Assembly (NCBI GenBank): GCA_965262505.1
Contig: CBDHFM010000030.1
Span: 3,782,001 to 3,846,000, forward strand
Direction of reading: 5' to 3'
Length of the DNA: 64,000 bases
From: JACPPO01 sp965262505
GTDB taxonomy: Bacteria; Acidobacteriota; Vicinamibacteria; Vicinamibacterales; UBA2999
In this document: positions 16,762-25,592 of the stretch, piece after piece
How the letters are laid out: every line of letters starts with the position of its first letter
How positions within the stretch are numbered: the stretch's first letter is position 1
The notes under the pieces: model-generated
The model's database searches: none
Told to the model about the DNA's origin: nothing
What the model saw: only the letters and a program-made list of their open reading frames with translations
Translations under genes and position numbers: made by a program

Positions 16762-17814
16762 ATGCGTAGATTCCTTGTCGCCGTCTTCGTGCTTGCGTTA
16801 CCGCTCGCCCACGCGGGCACCAGGGCCGCCGCTCAGGGCGGCGCCGCCGCGCCCGTTGGCGACGCCGCGGCGGGCAAGGTGGTGTTCACCATCGGCAACA
16901 CCTCGTGCCGGAATTGTCACGGCACCGACGGCGAAGGCGCGTATGCGCCGGCGCTCGCCGGCCGCATGCTGCCCTACGAGCGCTTCAGGGACTACGTGCG
17001 CAATCCGATCGGGCGAATGCCGGGATGGATCGAGAGGGAATTGACCGATCAGGAAATCGCCGATCTGGTCGCCTATTTTGATTCGCTACCGCCGCCGGCC
17101 GAGCCGGCGCCGTGGCGTACCGAGCTCCCCGAAGGAGCGCCGCGCGGCCAGCAGCTCTCGATCTCGGTCATCGGCTGCGGCCAGTGCCACGGCGCGACGG
17201 TGACGACCCCCCGCCATGGGGCCGCTGAGGTCACAGGGGATTGGGAGTGGTTCCAGCACATGGTGTACGAGCACTCCGATGCGCAGCGGGAGCAGTGGAG
17301 CCAGCTCGACCAGAGCCTGCGGCCGGTCACACCCTCGCCCGCCGGGCCTCCCGGCCGTGACCGGGTCCGCATGGGGAACTACTCGCGCGCGCGGCTGCCC
17401 GAATCGACGCTGAGGGAAATCTGGGACTGGATGAACGACCTGGGCGTCCATCTCGCGCCGCTGCGGGGCACGGTTACAGCGGGTGAGGCGGGCTCCGACG
17501 GCGCCACCTACACGGTGACGGTGACCAATGCCGGCGTGAGGGATTTAGGGGTCACGATGGAAGGGGTGGAGATCGCTCTCGCCCTGCCGCCCGGCGCGAA
17601 CGTCGTGCGGACGACCGGCCAGGCGGAGACCGGGGGCGGGGTCGCCACGTGGCGCGTGGCAAGTATGCCCGCCGGGGACCAGCAGACGTTCACGATTACC
17701 CTCGCCCAGGCAGCTATGGAACTGCGCGGGACGATCCGCTGGGCGGAACCGGCCGTCACGAGTGACCCCGAGGTTCGCTTCCAGTTGCCGACCGGCGGCC
17801 GCGGCGGTGAGTGA
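16762..17814 (+). CDS. Dihaem class I cytochrome c with C-terminal beta-sandwich domain
   Basis: The start is ATG 16762, which opens a signal peptide ending in RAAAQ; earlier in-frame codons overlap the upstream gene. The 350-residue product has CRNCH at residues 49-53 in a cytochrome-c-like domain (ADLVAYFDSLPPP) and CGQCH at 139-143 in a second one (EIWDWMNDLGVHLAP). From about residue 235 it continues with a beta-rich domain (YTVTVTNAGVRDLGV, VEIALALPPGANVV, QQTFTITLAQ) like CARDB or DUF11 sandwiches that bind partners or surfaces. It probably accepts electrons in the periplasm for the preceding gene set. The two-haem plus sandwich layout is clear; the partner is inferred only from position. 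Confidence 0.72.
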   Translation: MRRFLVAVFVLALPLAHAGTRAAAQGGAAAPVGDAAAGKVVFTIGNTSCRNCHGTDGEGAYAPALAGRMLPYERFRDYVRNPIGRMPGWIERELTDQEIADLVAYFDSLPPPAEPAPWRTELPEGAPRGQQLSISVIGCGQCHGATVTTPRHGAAEVTGDWEWFQHMVYEHSDAQREQWSQLDQSLRPVTPSPAGPPGRDRVRMGNYSRARLPESTLREIWDWMNDLGVHLAPLRGTVTAGEAGSDGATYTVTVTNAGVRDLGVTMEGVEIALALPPGANVVRTTGQAETGGGVATWRVASMPAGDQQTFTITLAQAAMELRGTIRWAEPAVTSDPEVRFQLPTGGRGGE

Positions 17815-17925
17815 TTCCGCGAAAGGGTCCAGCTTCACGTATTTTCACCATTGTCCTCAACCGGTGCGGCCTCGCGCTGATCGCGCCTTGATCTGCCAGT
17901 TGCACACCGAAAAGGTCAACTTCGC

Positions 17926-18402
17926 ATGATGGATCTGTTCCTGTGGCTCGAAGGGACCGCGCTATCGACCTGGATCCGCGAATCGCCCTCGCTGTTCGCG
18001 TTCGCCGGCGTCCTGACGTCCCATACGTTCGGGATGGCGGTGCTCGTCGGTGCGAGCACGGTGCTCAACCTGCGAGTGCTCGGCGTTGCCGGCGCTATTC
18101 CGTTCGCCCCCTTGCGCATGCTGTTTCCCGTGATCTGGGCCGGTTTCTGTCTCAACCTCGTGACCGGCACCTTGCTATTTGCGGCCGATGCGACCTCCCG
18201 GGGCGCGCAGTGGATGTTTTTTGTGAAGATGCTCTTCGTGGCGGTTGGCGTTGCCACTGTCGTGCTGGTCAAGCGCCAGGTGTACGACGCGAACACCGAG
18301 CCGGTCGTGGTGGGCGGCACCGCGAAACGTCTGGCAATCCTGTCGCTGTTGGCCTGGGTCGTGGCCATCACGTCAGGGCGGCTCCTGGCATACGTCCGGT
18401 AA
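17926..18402 (+). CDS. Four-helix membrane protein (DUF6644-like)
   Basis: The 158-residue product has about four hydrophobic helices. It contains SHTFGMAVLVGASTVLNLRV, MLFPVIWAGFCLNLVTGTLL and a C-terminal ILSLLAWVVAITSGRLLAYV. The internal segment resembles part of the next gene (LLPWAMLGFGVNLVTGMMF), so the two membrane proteins are related by duplication. I match it to DUF6644 from memory with moderate certainty. Conserved His in SHTF might bind haem. It starts at ATG 17926 (a second ATG follows at once) and is 15 bases from the next gene, so the pair is one operon, perhaps the membrane partner of the periplasmic cytochromes upstream. Confidence 0.6.
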   Translation: MMDLFLWLEGTALSTWIRESPSLFAFAGVLTSHTFGMAVLVGASTVLNLRVLGVAGAIPFAPLRMLFPVIWAGFCLNLVTGTLLFAADATSRGAQWMFFVKMLFVAVGVATVVLVKRQVYDANTEPVVVGGTAKRLAILSLLAWVVAITSGRLLAYVR

Positions 18403-18417
18403 GGTGAGGTACCGCCC

Positions 18418-19359
18418 ATGCCGTTCGTAAATCTGCCGCATCTGCACCTCCTGATGAATCACGTGCCGACGGTCGGCACGATGATTGGCGTTGGCCTGTT
18501 CCTCCTGTCATTCGTCCGGCGAAGCGAGCACCTGAGGCACGCAAGCCTCGAAGTGTTCTTCCTCATCGCACTCGCGGCGCTCCCCGCCTATGTGACCGGC
18601 CTGGCGGCGCAGGAGGCCATTGTGGGCCGGCCGGACGTGTCGGCGGCCGCGATCGCCGCCCACCACGATGGGGCGCTGCTGGCCTTCATTTTCGTTGAGC
18701 TCACGGGGTTCGTCGCCTGGCTGGCCCTCTGGCAGTTTCGCCGGCTGGCGCGTCCGGCACCCTGGACCGCGTCCGCGGTCTTGCTGCTTGCGCTGGTGAC
18801 GCTCGTGCTGATGGCGGGCGCGGCCGGCGTTGGCGGTGAGATTCGTCATCCGGAAATCAAGCTGGACGAAGCCGCCATCGCGCCCGGTGGGTCGATCATC
18901 ACCGCCGACTCCGTTGTGCAGGCCATGACGGTCAACCCGTGGCTCTGGCCGGCGGCGGAGACGCTCCATTTCATCGGACTGTCGCTGCTGTTGGGCGTGC
19001 TGTTCGTCGTGAACGTGCGATTGATGGGCGCGCTCCGAGGAGTCTCCTTCGCGTCGCTCCACCGGCTGCTGCCCTGGGCCATGCTGGGCTTCGGCGTCAA
19101 TCTCGTGACCGGGATGATGTTTATGATCGCCGCTCCCGAGCAGTACGTGTCCAGCTGGGTGTTCCACTGGAAGATCGGCTGCATGATGGTCGCGGGCGCC
19201 GACCTTCTGTACCTGACGGTCTTCGATAAGCTCTGGGCGCTGGAGCCGGGAGACGAAGCGGCGCTTCTGGACAAGGCGATCGCGGTGTCGGCCATGGGGG
19301 TATGGGTCGGCGTCGTCTTCTGGGGCCGCATGCTGCCGTTCCTCGGAGTCGCCTTCTGA
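18418..19359 (+). CDS. Polytopic membrane protein, possible membrane partner of the cytochromes
   Basis: The 313-residue product has about eight hydrophobic segments. The N-terminal half begins LPHLHLLMNHVPTVGTMIG and resembles DUF2231-type membrane proteins. The C-terminal half (LWPAAETLHFIGLSLLLGVL, LLPWAMLGFGVNLVTGMMF, VFHWKIGCMMVAG) repeats the pattern of the smaller protein at 17926. Several histidines sit at helix ends (HLHLLMNH, ETLHF, FHWK), as in haem b membrane proteins, but this is only suggestive. The start follows GGTGAGG. Its stop codon overlaps the start of a 30-codon reading frame (TGATG), which implies coupling. No established function. Confidence 0.6.
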   Translation: MPFVNLPHLHLLMNHVPTVGTMIGVGLFLLSFVRRSEHLRHASLEVFFLIALAALPAYVTGLAAQEAIVGRPDVSAAAIAAHHDGALLAFIFVELTGFVAWLALWQFRRLARPAPWTASAVLLLALVTLVLMAGAAGVGGEIRHPEIKLDEAAIAPGGSIITADSVVQAMTVNPWLWPAAETLHFIGLSLLLGVLFVVNVRLMGALRGVSFASLHRLLPWAMLGFGVNLVTGMMFMIAAPEQYVSSWVFHWKIGCMMVAGADLLYLTVFDKLWALEPGDEAALLDKAIAVSAMGVWVGVVFWGRMLPFLGVAF

Positions 19360-19451
19360 TGTCTTTTGTTCCGGCGGTCGGTCTCATCGTGGCGCTCGTT
19401 GTGGTTCTGTTGGGCGTGGCCGGCGTGCTGATCGATCGGACCGCTGACTGA
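19359..19451 (+). CDS. Putative 30-residue single-helix membrane peptide
   Basis: An ATG overlaps the stop codon of the preceding membrane-protein gene in the sequence TGATG, and the frame closes after 30 codons. The encoded peptide starts MSFVPAVGLIVALVVVLLG and continues as one hydrophobic helix ending in IDRTAD, with no charged residue before the tail. The overlap and the clean single-helix composition resemble small subunits of membrane complexes. It could instead be a chance frame, since GC-rich GTG/CTG-rich DNA often encodes hydrophobic residues; the coupling geometry makes me favour a real gene. Confidence 0.45.
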   Translation: MSFVPAVGLIVALVVVLLGVAGVLIDRTAD

Positions 19452-19826
19452 CCCCCCCGTAACACGTGCGGCTCGCGTTCGGATTTTCCTAGGTGCCCGA
19501 TCCGGTTTGATGGATCCCGCGCCGCCAGAAGAGCCAGACAGGTTGTTTTCCTTGCGATTTCGAGCAGCGACAATGCGGCACAGCTCTGGCTTGAGTGCGT
19601 CACGGCGAGTTCTGGTGTCTGAGCGAGGACAGCGCGAGAACCCACGCGAGAACCTGTCATTAGTGGCGGGGTTTGGTGTATAAGGGTGCGGGTCGTTGAG
19701 CCGGAGAGGAAGTCTCCGTGGAGCGTGAGTTGAAGGCCGGGCTGCTTCGATACGATATACGTGAAGATGCGACGTGATGCGACGTGAAGGTACTTTAGCG
19801 CTGAAGGTTTCAGAGGAGTTGTATCG
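19452..19826 (+). other. Intergenic region before TonB receptor 1
   Basis: No gene is seen here. A possible promoter is CTGTCA at 19654-19659 and TATAAG at 19679-19684, 19 bases apart. A short tandem repeat (gatgcgacgt, twice) lies near 19766-19785, about 50 bases before the receptor start. The ribosome-binding site AGAGGAG is at the right end. Confidence 0.35.
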
Positions 19827-22800
19827 ATGACACAGAATCTACGAGTGGCGTGTGTCGCCCTGCTGGTCGTACTGCTGGCCAGCGCCACCGCCTGGGCGCA
19901 AGCCACGGCACAGATGAGCGGCAATGTAACCGATGACACCGGCGGTGTCTTGCCCGGCGTCACGGTCGAGGCGACGCACACCGATACCGGGCTGGTGCGG
20001 GTCGCCGTCACCGACGGGACCGGCACCTACGTGCTGACGAACTTGCCGGTCGGGCCTTATCAGCTGACAGTGTCGCTGCCGGGATTCCAGACCTACGTCC
20101 AGACCGGCATCGTGCTTCAGGTCGGCGACGTCGCGTCGGTTGACGCGTCGCTGGGTATCAGTGCGCTCCAGGAAACCGTCACGGTGGAGGCGGCGGCGCC
20201 GCTCGTCGACGTGCAGAGCGCCGGCATCGGCGAGGTGGTCTCGCAGGAAACTATCGTCGAGCTTCCGCTGCAGGGACGGAATGTGACCGACCTGCTCGTG
20301 CTGGCGGGCGCGGCGGTCCAGACCGGCGCCGCGGGCGCCCGGCAGATGGCCGGGGGGGTGAACATCGTCGTCGCCGGCGGGTTGTCGACCGGCGTGGCGT
20401 ACACGCTCGACGGCGCCAATCACAACAATCCGCTCGACAACCGGAACCTGCCGCTGCCGTTCCCGGATGCGCTGCAGGAGTTCCGGGTGGCGACCAGCGG
20501 CCTGTCGGCGGACCAGGGGATGCACACGGGCGCATCGGTGAACGCGGTCACCAAGTCGGGCGCGAATCGGTTTTCGGGGAATGTCTTCGAGTTTATCCGA
20601 GACAAGCGGTTCAATTCACCCGAGCACTTCGCCCCCATCGGGGACGATGGCGAGCAGGCGGATGACGGGCTGAACCGCAACCAGTTTGGCGGCACCTTGG
20701 GCGGGCCGATTGTCCCGAACCGAGTCTTTTTCTTCGGCGCCTACCAGGGCACCCGAACGAACCGGACGCCGACCGCGGCCGAGGCTTTCGTGCCCAACGC
20801 CGACATGCTGGTGGGCGATTTCACCACCTTCGCCTCACCACCGTGCACCCGCCGGGCGGTCACGCTGGGTGCGCCGTTCGTGAATAACATGCTCGCCCCA
20901 GCGGACTTCAGCGCGGCCGGGCTGGCCGTAGCCGCCAGGCTGCCGAGCACCACCGATCCGTGCGGGTTGATTGAGTACCAGCGGGAGCAGAACGACAGGG
21001 AGTACCAGGCGGTGGGCAAGGTCGACCTCACCGCGAGCGCGAATCATACGCTGTTCGCGCGGTACATCCTCACCTCCTTCAAGCGTGACGCGGCCTTTGC
21101 CAACTCGCCGGACAACGTCCTGACGGCCGACATTCCCGGTCGGGACCAGCAGTCCAACACCGTGACGGTCGGCGATACAGTCGTGATGGGCAACAACGCG
21201 GTCAACGGCCTTCGGTTCGCGTTCAATCGGAATACCATCATACGAACGTCGTTACCCTACTTCGAGAACAGCGATGTGGGGATCAAGGCCTTCAATTACG
21301 CCCCGACGAAGGAAATGGCCCTTTCGGTAGACGACGGGTTTGAGCTCGGGGGAGGCGGCTCGGCCACCTACCGAGGCTTCACGGATGCCTGGGAATTGGC
21401 CGATGATTACACGGTGATTCGGGGTAGGCACCAGGTGTCGTTTGGCGGGAGCGTGTCGCGCTGGTCGTCCGACCAGGAGTCGCACGCGCGGTCCCCAGGC
21501 CAATTTGACATCACGGGCGACGTGACCGGCCTGGGGTTGGCGGACCTTCTCACGGGACGGGTGCAGGCACTGGAGCATGGCGGGCCCAGCGGGTCGAACA
21601 TGACGCAGGTGTACGTGGGAACGTATGCGGCCGACACGTGGCGCGCGTCGGACCGGGTGACGGTCAATGTGGGTCTGCGCTGGGAGCCGTTCTTAGGGCA
21701 GCAGCTGACGGACGGAGAAGTCGCGGTGTGGTCCCGCGAGAATTTCGATGCGGGTGTGCGGAGCACGGTCTTCAACAACGCGCCCCTCGGTCTCATCTAC
21801 CCCGGCGACGCCGGCTTTCCCGCGGGCAAGTCGGGCATCGAGAAGCAGTGGCTGAATCTCTCGCCACGCGCGGGTGTGGCCTGGGATGTGACCGGGAACG
21901 GCCGGACGGCGGTTCGGGCCTCTTACTCGCTCGCGTACGACTTCGCGAGCTCGGAGATTCACTTCATCAACGCCACCTCACCGCCGTTTGGCAACCGTCT
22001 CAAGATCGACGATCCTCCGGGGGGGTTGGACGATCCGTACGGACATCTCGGTGGCGATCCCCACCCGATCATCACGGGCCCCGATACGGTCTATCCGCCC
22101 TTCGGCGCGATCGGCACCATCGACCCGAACATCAACTCGCCGCGTGTCCAGTCGTGGAACGTCACGGTCGAACAGCAGTTCGCCGACGTCTGGCAGGGCG
22201 CGGTGAGCTATCTGGGCCGCTACTCCGATCGCCTGTGGGGCACGACTGAACAAAATCCTGGCACCTTCTTCGGGCGCGGCGCCTGCACGATCGCCGGGCC
22301 GAACGGCACGTCCAGAACCTTCAGCCGGTGCGACAGGTCCAACACGTTGAACTTCCGGCGCGAGCTGTACCTGATAAATCCGGACGAAGCGCAGTTCGCG
22401 AGCAACATTAATGTCTATACGGACATCGGCAACGCGGAATACCGCGGCCTGAAGCTCTCGCTCCGGCGGCGGGCCGCCGCCGGCGTCAGCCTCAATACGA
22501 ATTACACCTGGGGCTACTGTTTCGGCAACAGGGACGCCGCGGGGTTCCTGCAGCTGAATGACACCTACAAGTTCAACAACGACCCGGACTTCGATAAGGG
22601 CAATTGCGCGGGCAACCGGACGCACGTGGGCAACATCACGCTGGGCTACACGACGCCGGAGGTGGACAACGCCGCGTTGCGCGCCGCGGTCTCGGGCTGG
22701 CGGGTCTCCGGCGTCCTCCAGGCGCGGTCGGGCGGCTGGTTCACCGTGGACCTCGGGACCCGCGGGGATACCCGCGGCAACGGCATCAGGAGCCAGCGGG

Positions 22801-23165
22801 TCAATCAGATCTCCGATGACGTCTATGGTCCAGGCAAACGCGTCTCCAACGTGGCACCTGGGGAACGGATCAACGACTACTGGAACGCGGACGCGTTCGA
22901 GACGCCGGCGGCGGGCACGTATGGCGACCATGTCCTGAACAGTCTTGAAGGGCCGGGATTCTGGAACGTCAATCTGGCGCTGTCGAAGTTGATCGATTTC
23001 GGCGCCACCCAACGGCTGGAGCTTCGCCTCGAAACGTTCAACCTCTTCAACAACTTCAACTGGGGCCCTCCGCAGGACCAGTTGACGTCGAGCCGGTTCG
23101 GGCGGATCACCTCCCAGGCCGGTGACCCGCGCATTCTCCAGTTCGGGGTCAAGTACGGCTTCTAA
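19827..23165 (+). CDS. TonB-dependent receptor, Oar-like, copy 1
   Basis: The 1112-residue product has a signal peptide ending in AWAQ, a carboxypeptidase-regulatory-like beta-sandwich at about residues 30-110 (VTDDTGGVLPGVTVEA, GTYVLTNLPVGPYQLTV), and a plug region (LQETVTVEAAAPLVDVQSA, VELPLQGRN). The large barrel after that ends in the outer-membrane signature FGVKYGF. No clear TonB box is visible, as is usual in this family. Such receptors are numerous in Acidobacteriota and import oligomers or bind surface ligands. It sits between the membrane-protein pair and two subfamily A genes and has its own leader and terminator, so it is probably transcribed alone. The substrate cannot be told. 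Confidence 0.85.
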   Translation: MTQNLRVACVALLVVLLASATAWAQATAQMSGNVTDDTGGVLPGVTVEATHTDTGLVRVAVTDGTGTYVLTNLPVGPYQLTVSLPGFQTYVQTGIVLQVGDVASVDASLGISALQETVTVEAAAPLVDVQSAGIGEVVSQETIVELPLQGRNVTDLLVLAGAAVQTGAAGARQMAGGVNIVVAGGLSTGVAYTLDGANHNNPLDNRNLPLPFPDALQEFRVATSGLSADQGMHTGASVNAVTKSGANRFSGNVFEFIRDKRFNSPEHFAPIGDDGEQADDGLNRNQFGGTLGGPIVPNRVFFFGAYQGTRTNRTPTAAEAFVPNADMLVGDFTTFASPPCTRRAVTLGAPFVNNMLAPADFSAAGLAVAARLPSTTDPCGLIEYQREQNDREYQAVGKVDLTASANHTLFARYILTSFKRDAAFANSPDNVLTADIPGRDQQSNTVTVGDTVVMGNNAVNGLRFAFNRNTIIRTSLPYFENSDVGIKAFNYAPTKEMALSVDDGFELGGGGSATYRGFTDAWELADDYTVIRGRHQVSFGGSVSRWSSDQESHARSPGQFDITGDVTGLGLADLLTGRVQALEHGGPSGSNMTQVYVGTYAADTWRASDRVTVNVGLRWEPFLGQQLTDGEVAVWSRENFDAGVRSTVFNNAPLGLIYPGDAGFPAGKSGIEKQWLNLSPRAGVAWDVTGNGRTAVRASYSLAYDFASSEIHFINATSPPFGNRLKIDDPPGGLDDPYGHLGGDPHPIITGPDTVYPPFGAIGTIDPNINSPRVQSWNVTVEQQFADVWQGAVSYLGRYSDRLWGTTEQNPGTFFGRGACTIAGPNGTSRTFSRCDRSNTLNFRRELYLINPDEAQFASNINVYTDIGNAEYRGLKLSLRRRAAAGVSLNTNYTWGYCFGNRDAAGFLQLNDTYKFNNDPDFDKGNCAGNRTHVGNITLGYTTPEVDNAALRAAVSGWRVSGVLQARSGGWFTVDLGTRGDTRGNGIRSQRVNQISDDVYGPGKRVSNVAPGERINDYWNADAFETPAAGTYGDHVLNSLEGPGFWNVNLALSKLIDFGATQRLELRLETFNLFNNFNWGPPQDQLTSSRFGRITSQAGDPRILQFGVKYGF

Positions 23166-23189
23166 CGTGAGCTGAAGCGGCAATGGTCA

Positions 23190-23218
23190 GTGCGGAGGGG
23201 AGACGCTCCCCTCCGCAC
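23190..23218 (+). terminator. Strong hairpin after TonB receptor 1
   Basis: A perfect 13-base inverted repeat (23190-23202 with 23206-23218, core gtgcggaggggag) and a 3-base loop lie 24 bases after the receptor stop codon. No T-run follows, so termination may be incomplete. Confidence 0.55.
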
Positions 23219-23287
23219 CGACTCGCCCTCTGGCTCTCGGCGATTCCGCCGCCGGCAGCGCACACTGTCCTGATTCAGGCGATCCCG

Positions 23288-23316
23288 AGGCTATGCGATT
23301 TGGGGTAAGGTATGTC
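23288..23316 (+). promoter_or_regulatory. Promoter of subfamily A gene at 23357 (conserved with next copy)
   Basis: AGGCTA (23288-23293) and TATGTC (23311-23316) lie 17 bases apart. The same layout, with better hexamers, precedes the sister gene at 24282, and the sequence around both (GGTAA.GTAT...GTCTAG) is conserved. The -35 box is poor. Confidence 0.35.
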
Positions 23317-23356
23317 GTCTAGTCGGACTGCCTTATCAGCCGCGGGAGGAATGAGC

Positions 23357-24184
23357 ATGGGGAGATTACTCGTCGTCTCGATCGCCACGGCAGGGCTGGC
23401 ACTGACACTGTTCGTGCACCTGGAAGCGCAGGGGCGGCAGGGGGGGGTGGGCTCGATTTCCGTTGGCGGCACGCCCAGAATCTCCGACGCCGCCGCCGGG
23501 CGTCCGATTCCGCACCTGCCCGACGGCACGGTGGACTTCACCGGCCCCTGGCTCGGCGGCGGATCGAACAACAACATGGAGGCCGACGCCGGCATGAAGC
23601 CGGGGGAACTGGATGCGCTGCTGCTTCCCTGGGCGAGAGAGCTCAAGGGCAGACGTCTCAGTCGGGACGAACCGTACACGGCCTGCCTACCGATGGGCGT
23701 GCCGCGGCACAACCCGTATCCCTGGAAGATGGCGATGACCTACACGTCGGGGGGGTTGACGCATATCTACGTGCTGCACGAGACCGGCGACGCTGGCGCG
23801 CACCGGGTGGTGTACATGGACGGCCGCGAGCACCCGGAGGATCCCATCCCGACCTGGTGGGGGCACTCGGTCGGGGAGATCGACGGGAACACGCTCACGA
23901 TCGATACCATCGGCTACAACGACAAGTTCTGGTTCGATAGCCCCGGCACGCCGCACACCGAGCAGCTGCACACCATCGAGCGGTGGACGCGGAATGATTT
24001 CGGGAACATGACGAACGTGTTTACGCTCGACGACCCCGGGGCGTTTTCCCGGTCGATCGACATGACGTTTCAGGCGAGGCACATCCGTCCGGACCTCGAC
24101 TTGATGGAATTCATCTGCCAGGAGCAAAACGAGTACGGCGCCGCTGCCGGCTTCCAGCCTGGCCTCGGCACGAGCATCAAGTAA
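23357..24184 (+). CDS. Secreted MDGR(P/E)HP-superfamily protein, subfamily A, copy 2
   Basis: Of two near ATGs, 23357 is preferred because GGGAGGA lies at normal spacing and its position aligns with the GTG of the tandem copy. The 275-residue product has a signal peptide ending in LEAQ, then PIPHLPDGTVDFTGPWLGGG, CLPMGVPRHNPYPWKMAM, VYMDGREHPEDPIPTWWGHS, YNDKFWFDSPGTPHTEQLH and FICQEQNEYG. It is the first of a tandem pair; the downstream copy is nearly identical from about CLPM onward but clearly different before it. This points to a recent duplication followed by gene conversion of the 3' part. Function unknown. Confidence 0.8.
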   Translation: MGRLLVVSIATAGLALTLFVHLEAQGRQGGVGSISVGGTPRISDAAAGRPIPHLPDGTVDFTGPWLGGGSNNNMEADAGMKPGELDALLLPWARELKGRRLSRDEPYTACLPMGVPRHNPYPWKMAMTYTSGGLTHIYVLHETGDAGAHRVVYMDGREHPEDPIPTWWGHSVGEIDGNTLTIDTIGYNDKFWFDSPGTPHTEQLHTIERWTRNDFGNMTNVFTLDDPGAFSRSIDMTFQARHIRPDLDLMEFICQEQNEYGAAAGFQPGLGTSIK

Positions 24185-24212
24185 GAGTATTGCGCGCTAC
24201 GAGGGCATGCAG

Positions 24213-24241
24213 AGGACATGCAGTTCGCGGTAAAGTATATT
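24213..24241 (+). promoter_or_regulatory. Promoter of the tandem subfamily A gene at 24282
   Basis: AGGACA (24213-24218) and TATATT (24236-24241) are separated by 17 bases, a fair sigma-70-like pair. The region is conserved with 23288-23316, which suggests each tandem copy kept its own promoter. Confidence 0.45.
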
Positions 24242-24281
24242 GTCTAGCCGGGCTGTCTCGTCGGCCTCCGGAGGAAGTAGC

Positions 24282-25094
24282 GTGAGGAAATTACTTGTCG
24301 TCTCGATCGCCGTGGCAGCGCTCGCCGTGACGCTTCTGGTGCACATGCAAGCGCAGGGCCGAGTGAGCCAGGTTTCCGTTGGCGGCACTCCCAGAATCTC
24401 CGACGCCGACGCTGCGCGTCCGATTCCGCACCTGCCGGACGGCACGGTGGACTTCACCGGACCCTGGCTCGGTGGCGGTTCAAATGGCGACATCGAGCGC
24501 GACGCCGGGCTGGAACCTGGCGAGCTTCCGCTGCTCCCCTGGGCGAGAGAGTTGCGGGATACCCGCCTCGACCAGGACGAACCGTACACGGCCTGCCTGC
24601 CGATGAGTGTGCCGCGGCACAACCCGTATCCCTGGAAGATGGCGATGACCTACACGTCGGGGGGGTTGACGCATATCTACGTGCTGCACGAGACCGGCGA
24701 CGCCGGCGCGCATCGGGTGGTGTACATGGACGGCCGCGAGCACCCGGAGGATCCCATCCCGACCTGGTGGGGGCACTCGGTCGGGGAGATCGATGGGAAC
24801 ACGCTCACGATCGACACCATCGGCTACAACGACAAGTTCTGGTTCGACAGCAGCGGCACGCCGCACACCGAGCAGCTGCACACCATCGAGCGGTGGACGC
24901 GGAATGATTTCGGGAACATGACGAACGTGTTTACGCTCGACGATCCCGGGGCGTTTTCCCGGTCGATCGATTTGACGTTTCAGGCGAGGCACATCCGTCC
25001 GGACCTCGACTTGATGGAATTCATCTGCCAGGAGGGCAATGAGTACGGCTCCGCGGCCGGCTTCCAGCCTGGACTCGGTACGAGCATCAAGTAG
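24282..25094 (+). CDS. Secreted MDGR(P/E)HP-superfamily protein, subfamily A, copy 3
   Basis: The start is GTG 24282 behind GGAGGA, matching the start of the upstream tandem copy. The 270-residue product has a signal peptide ending in MQAQ and the same motifs: PIPHLPDGTVDFTGPWLGGG, CLPMSVPRHNPYPW (Gly changed to Ser), VYMDGREHPEDPIPTWWGHS, YNDKFWFDSSGTPHTEQLH and FICQEGNEYG. A five-residue deletion near residue 70 distinguishes it from copy 2. A DUF6152 gene follows after 40 bases, repeating the DUF6152/subfamily A association seen at 3648 and 28357, but in the opposite order. Function unknown. Confidence 0.8.
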   Translation: MRKLLVVSIAVAALAVTLLVHMQAQGRVSQVSVGGTPRISDADAARPIPHLPDGTVDFTGPWLGGGSNGDIERDAGLEPGELPLLPWARELRDTRLDQDEPYTACLPMSVPRHNPYPWKMAMTYTSGGLTHIYVLHETGDAGAHRVVYMDGREHPEDPIPTWWGHSVGEIDGNTLTIDTIGYNDKFWFDSSGTPHTEQLHTIERWTRNDFGNMTNVFTLDDPGAFSRSIDLTFQARHIRPDLDLMEFICQEGNEYGSAAGFQPGLGTSIK

Positions 25095-25134
25095 GAGAAT
25101 CGCACGAAGCCCTGTTGATTTCGGAGGTACTGCA

Positions 25135-25539
25135 ATGAGAACGAAGCTTGGAATCCTGGCGGCCTGTCTCGGCCTTTTCTGCATGGTCGCGCCGGTCGTC
25201 GCCCATCACGGATTCGACACCGAGTATGACGCGGCGAAGAAGATGAAACATACCGGCGTGGTGTCGGAGGTCCTCTGGACCAATCCGCACATGCGCGTGC
25301 ACATCGACGTCACGGCCGAGAACGGGACGGTGACCACGTACAACATGGAACTGACCAGTCCCAATTCCGTGCAGCGGCAGGGGTGGGGGCGGAGGAGCCT
25401 TCTGCCCGGCGACGAGGTGGTGTTCGAGGGGTTCGGGGGCAAGATCGATGAGAGTCGCGGCGCCCTGGTGTCGATTGCCAAGATCGAGACGCCGGACGTC
25501 CCGCTGTTCGTCCAGGGCGGGCCTGAGGCGTATCAGTAG
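25135..25539 (+). CDS. DUF6152 secreted protein, copy 4
   Basis: ATG 25135 follows CGGAGGTACTGCA; the in-frame start at 25039 lies inside the upstream gene and is rejected. The 134-residue product has a signal peptide ending in VVA before His24-His25 (HHGF). It carries VLWTNPHMRVHIDV, YNMELTSPNSVQRQGW and LLPGDEVVFEGFGG. It is of the subtype of copies 1 and 5, with the NMEL/NLEL motif. Compared with copy 5 at 28357 the first seven codons of the signal peptide are nearly the same (MRTKL), pointing to recent duplication. The predicted mature His-His N-terminus and Asn-Pro-His motif are kept. Confidence 0.8.
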   Translation: MRTKLGILAACLGLFCMVAPVVAHHGFDTEYDAAKKMKHTGVVSEVLWTNPHMRVHIDVTAENGTVTTYNMELTSPNSVQRQGWGRRSLLPGDEVVFEGFGGKIDESRGALVSIAKIETPDVPLFVQGGPEAYQ

Positions 25540-25592
25540 ACTCGGCGGTGAAATGCGCGACGGGCTGGACGAGGCGCCAGGAAAACTCGCCG

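Noticed and set aside
19766..19785. gatgcgacgt tandem duplication as a regulatory repeat
   Set aside because: Two short copies only; could be chance, and no related pattern lies before the other receptors.
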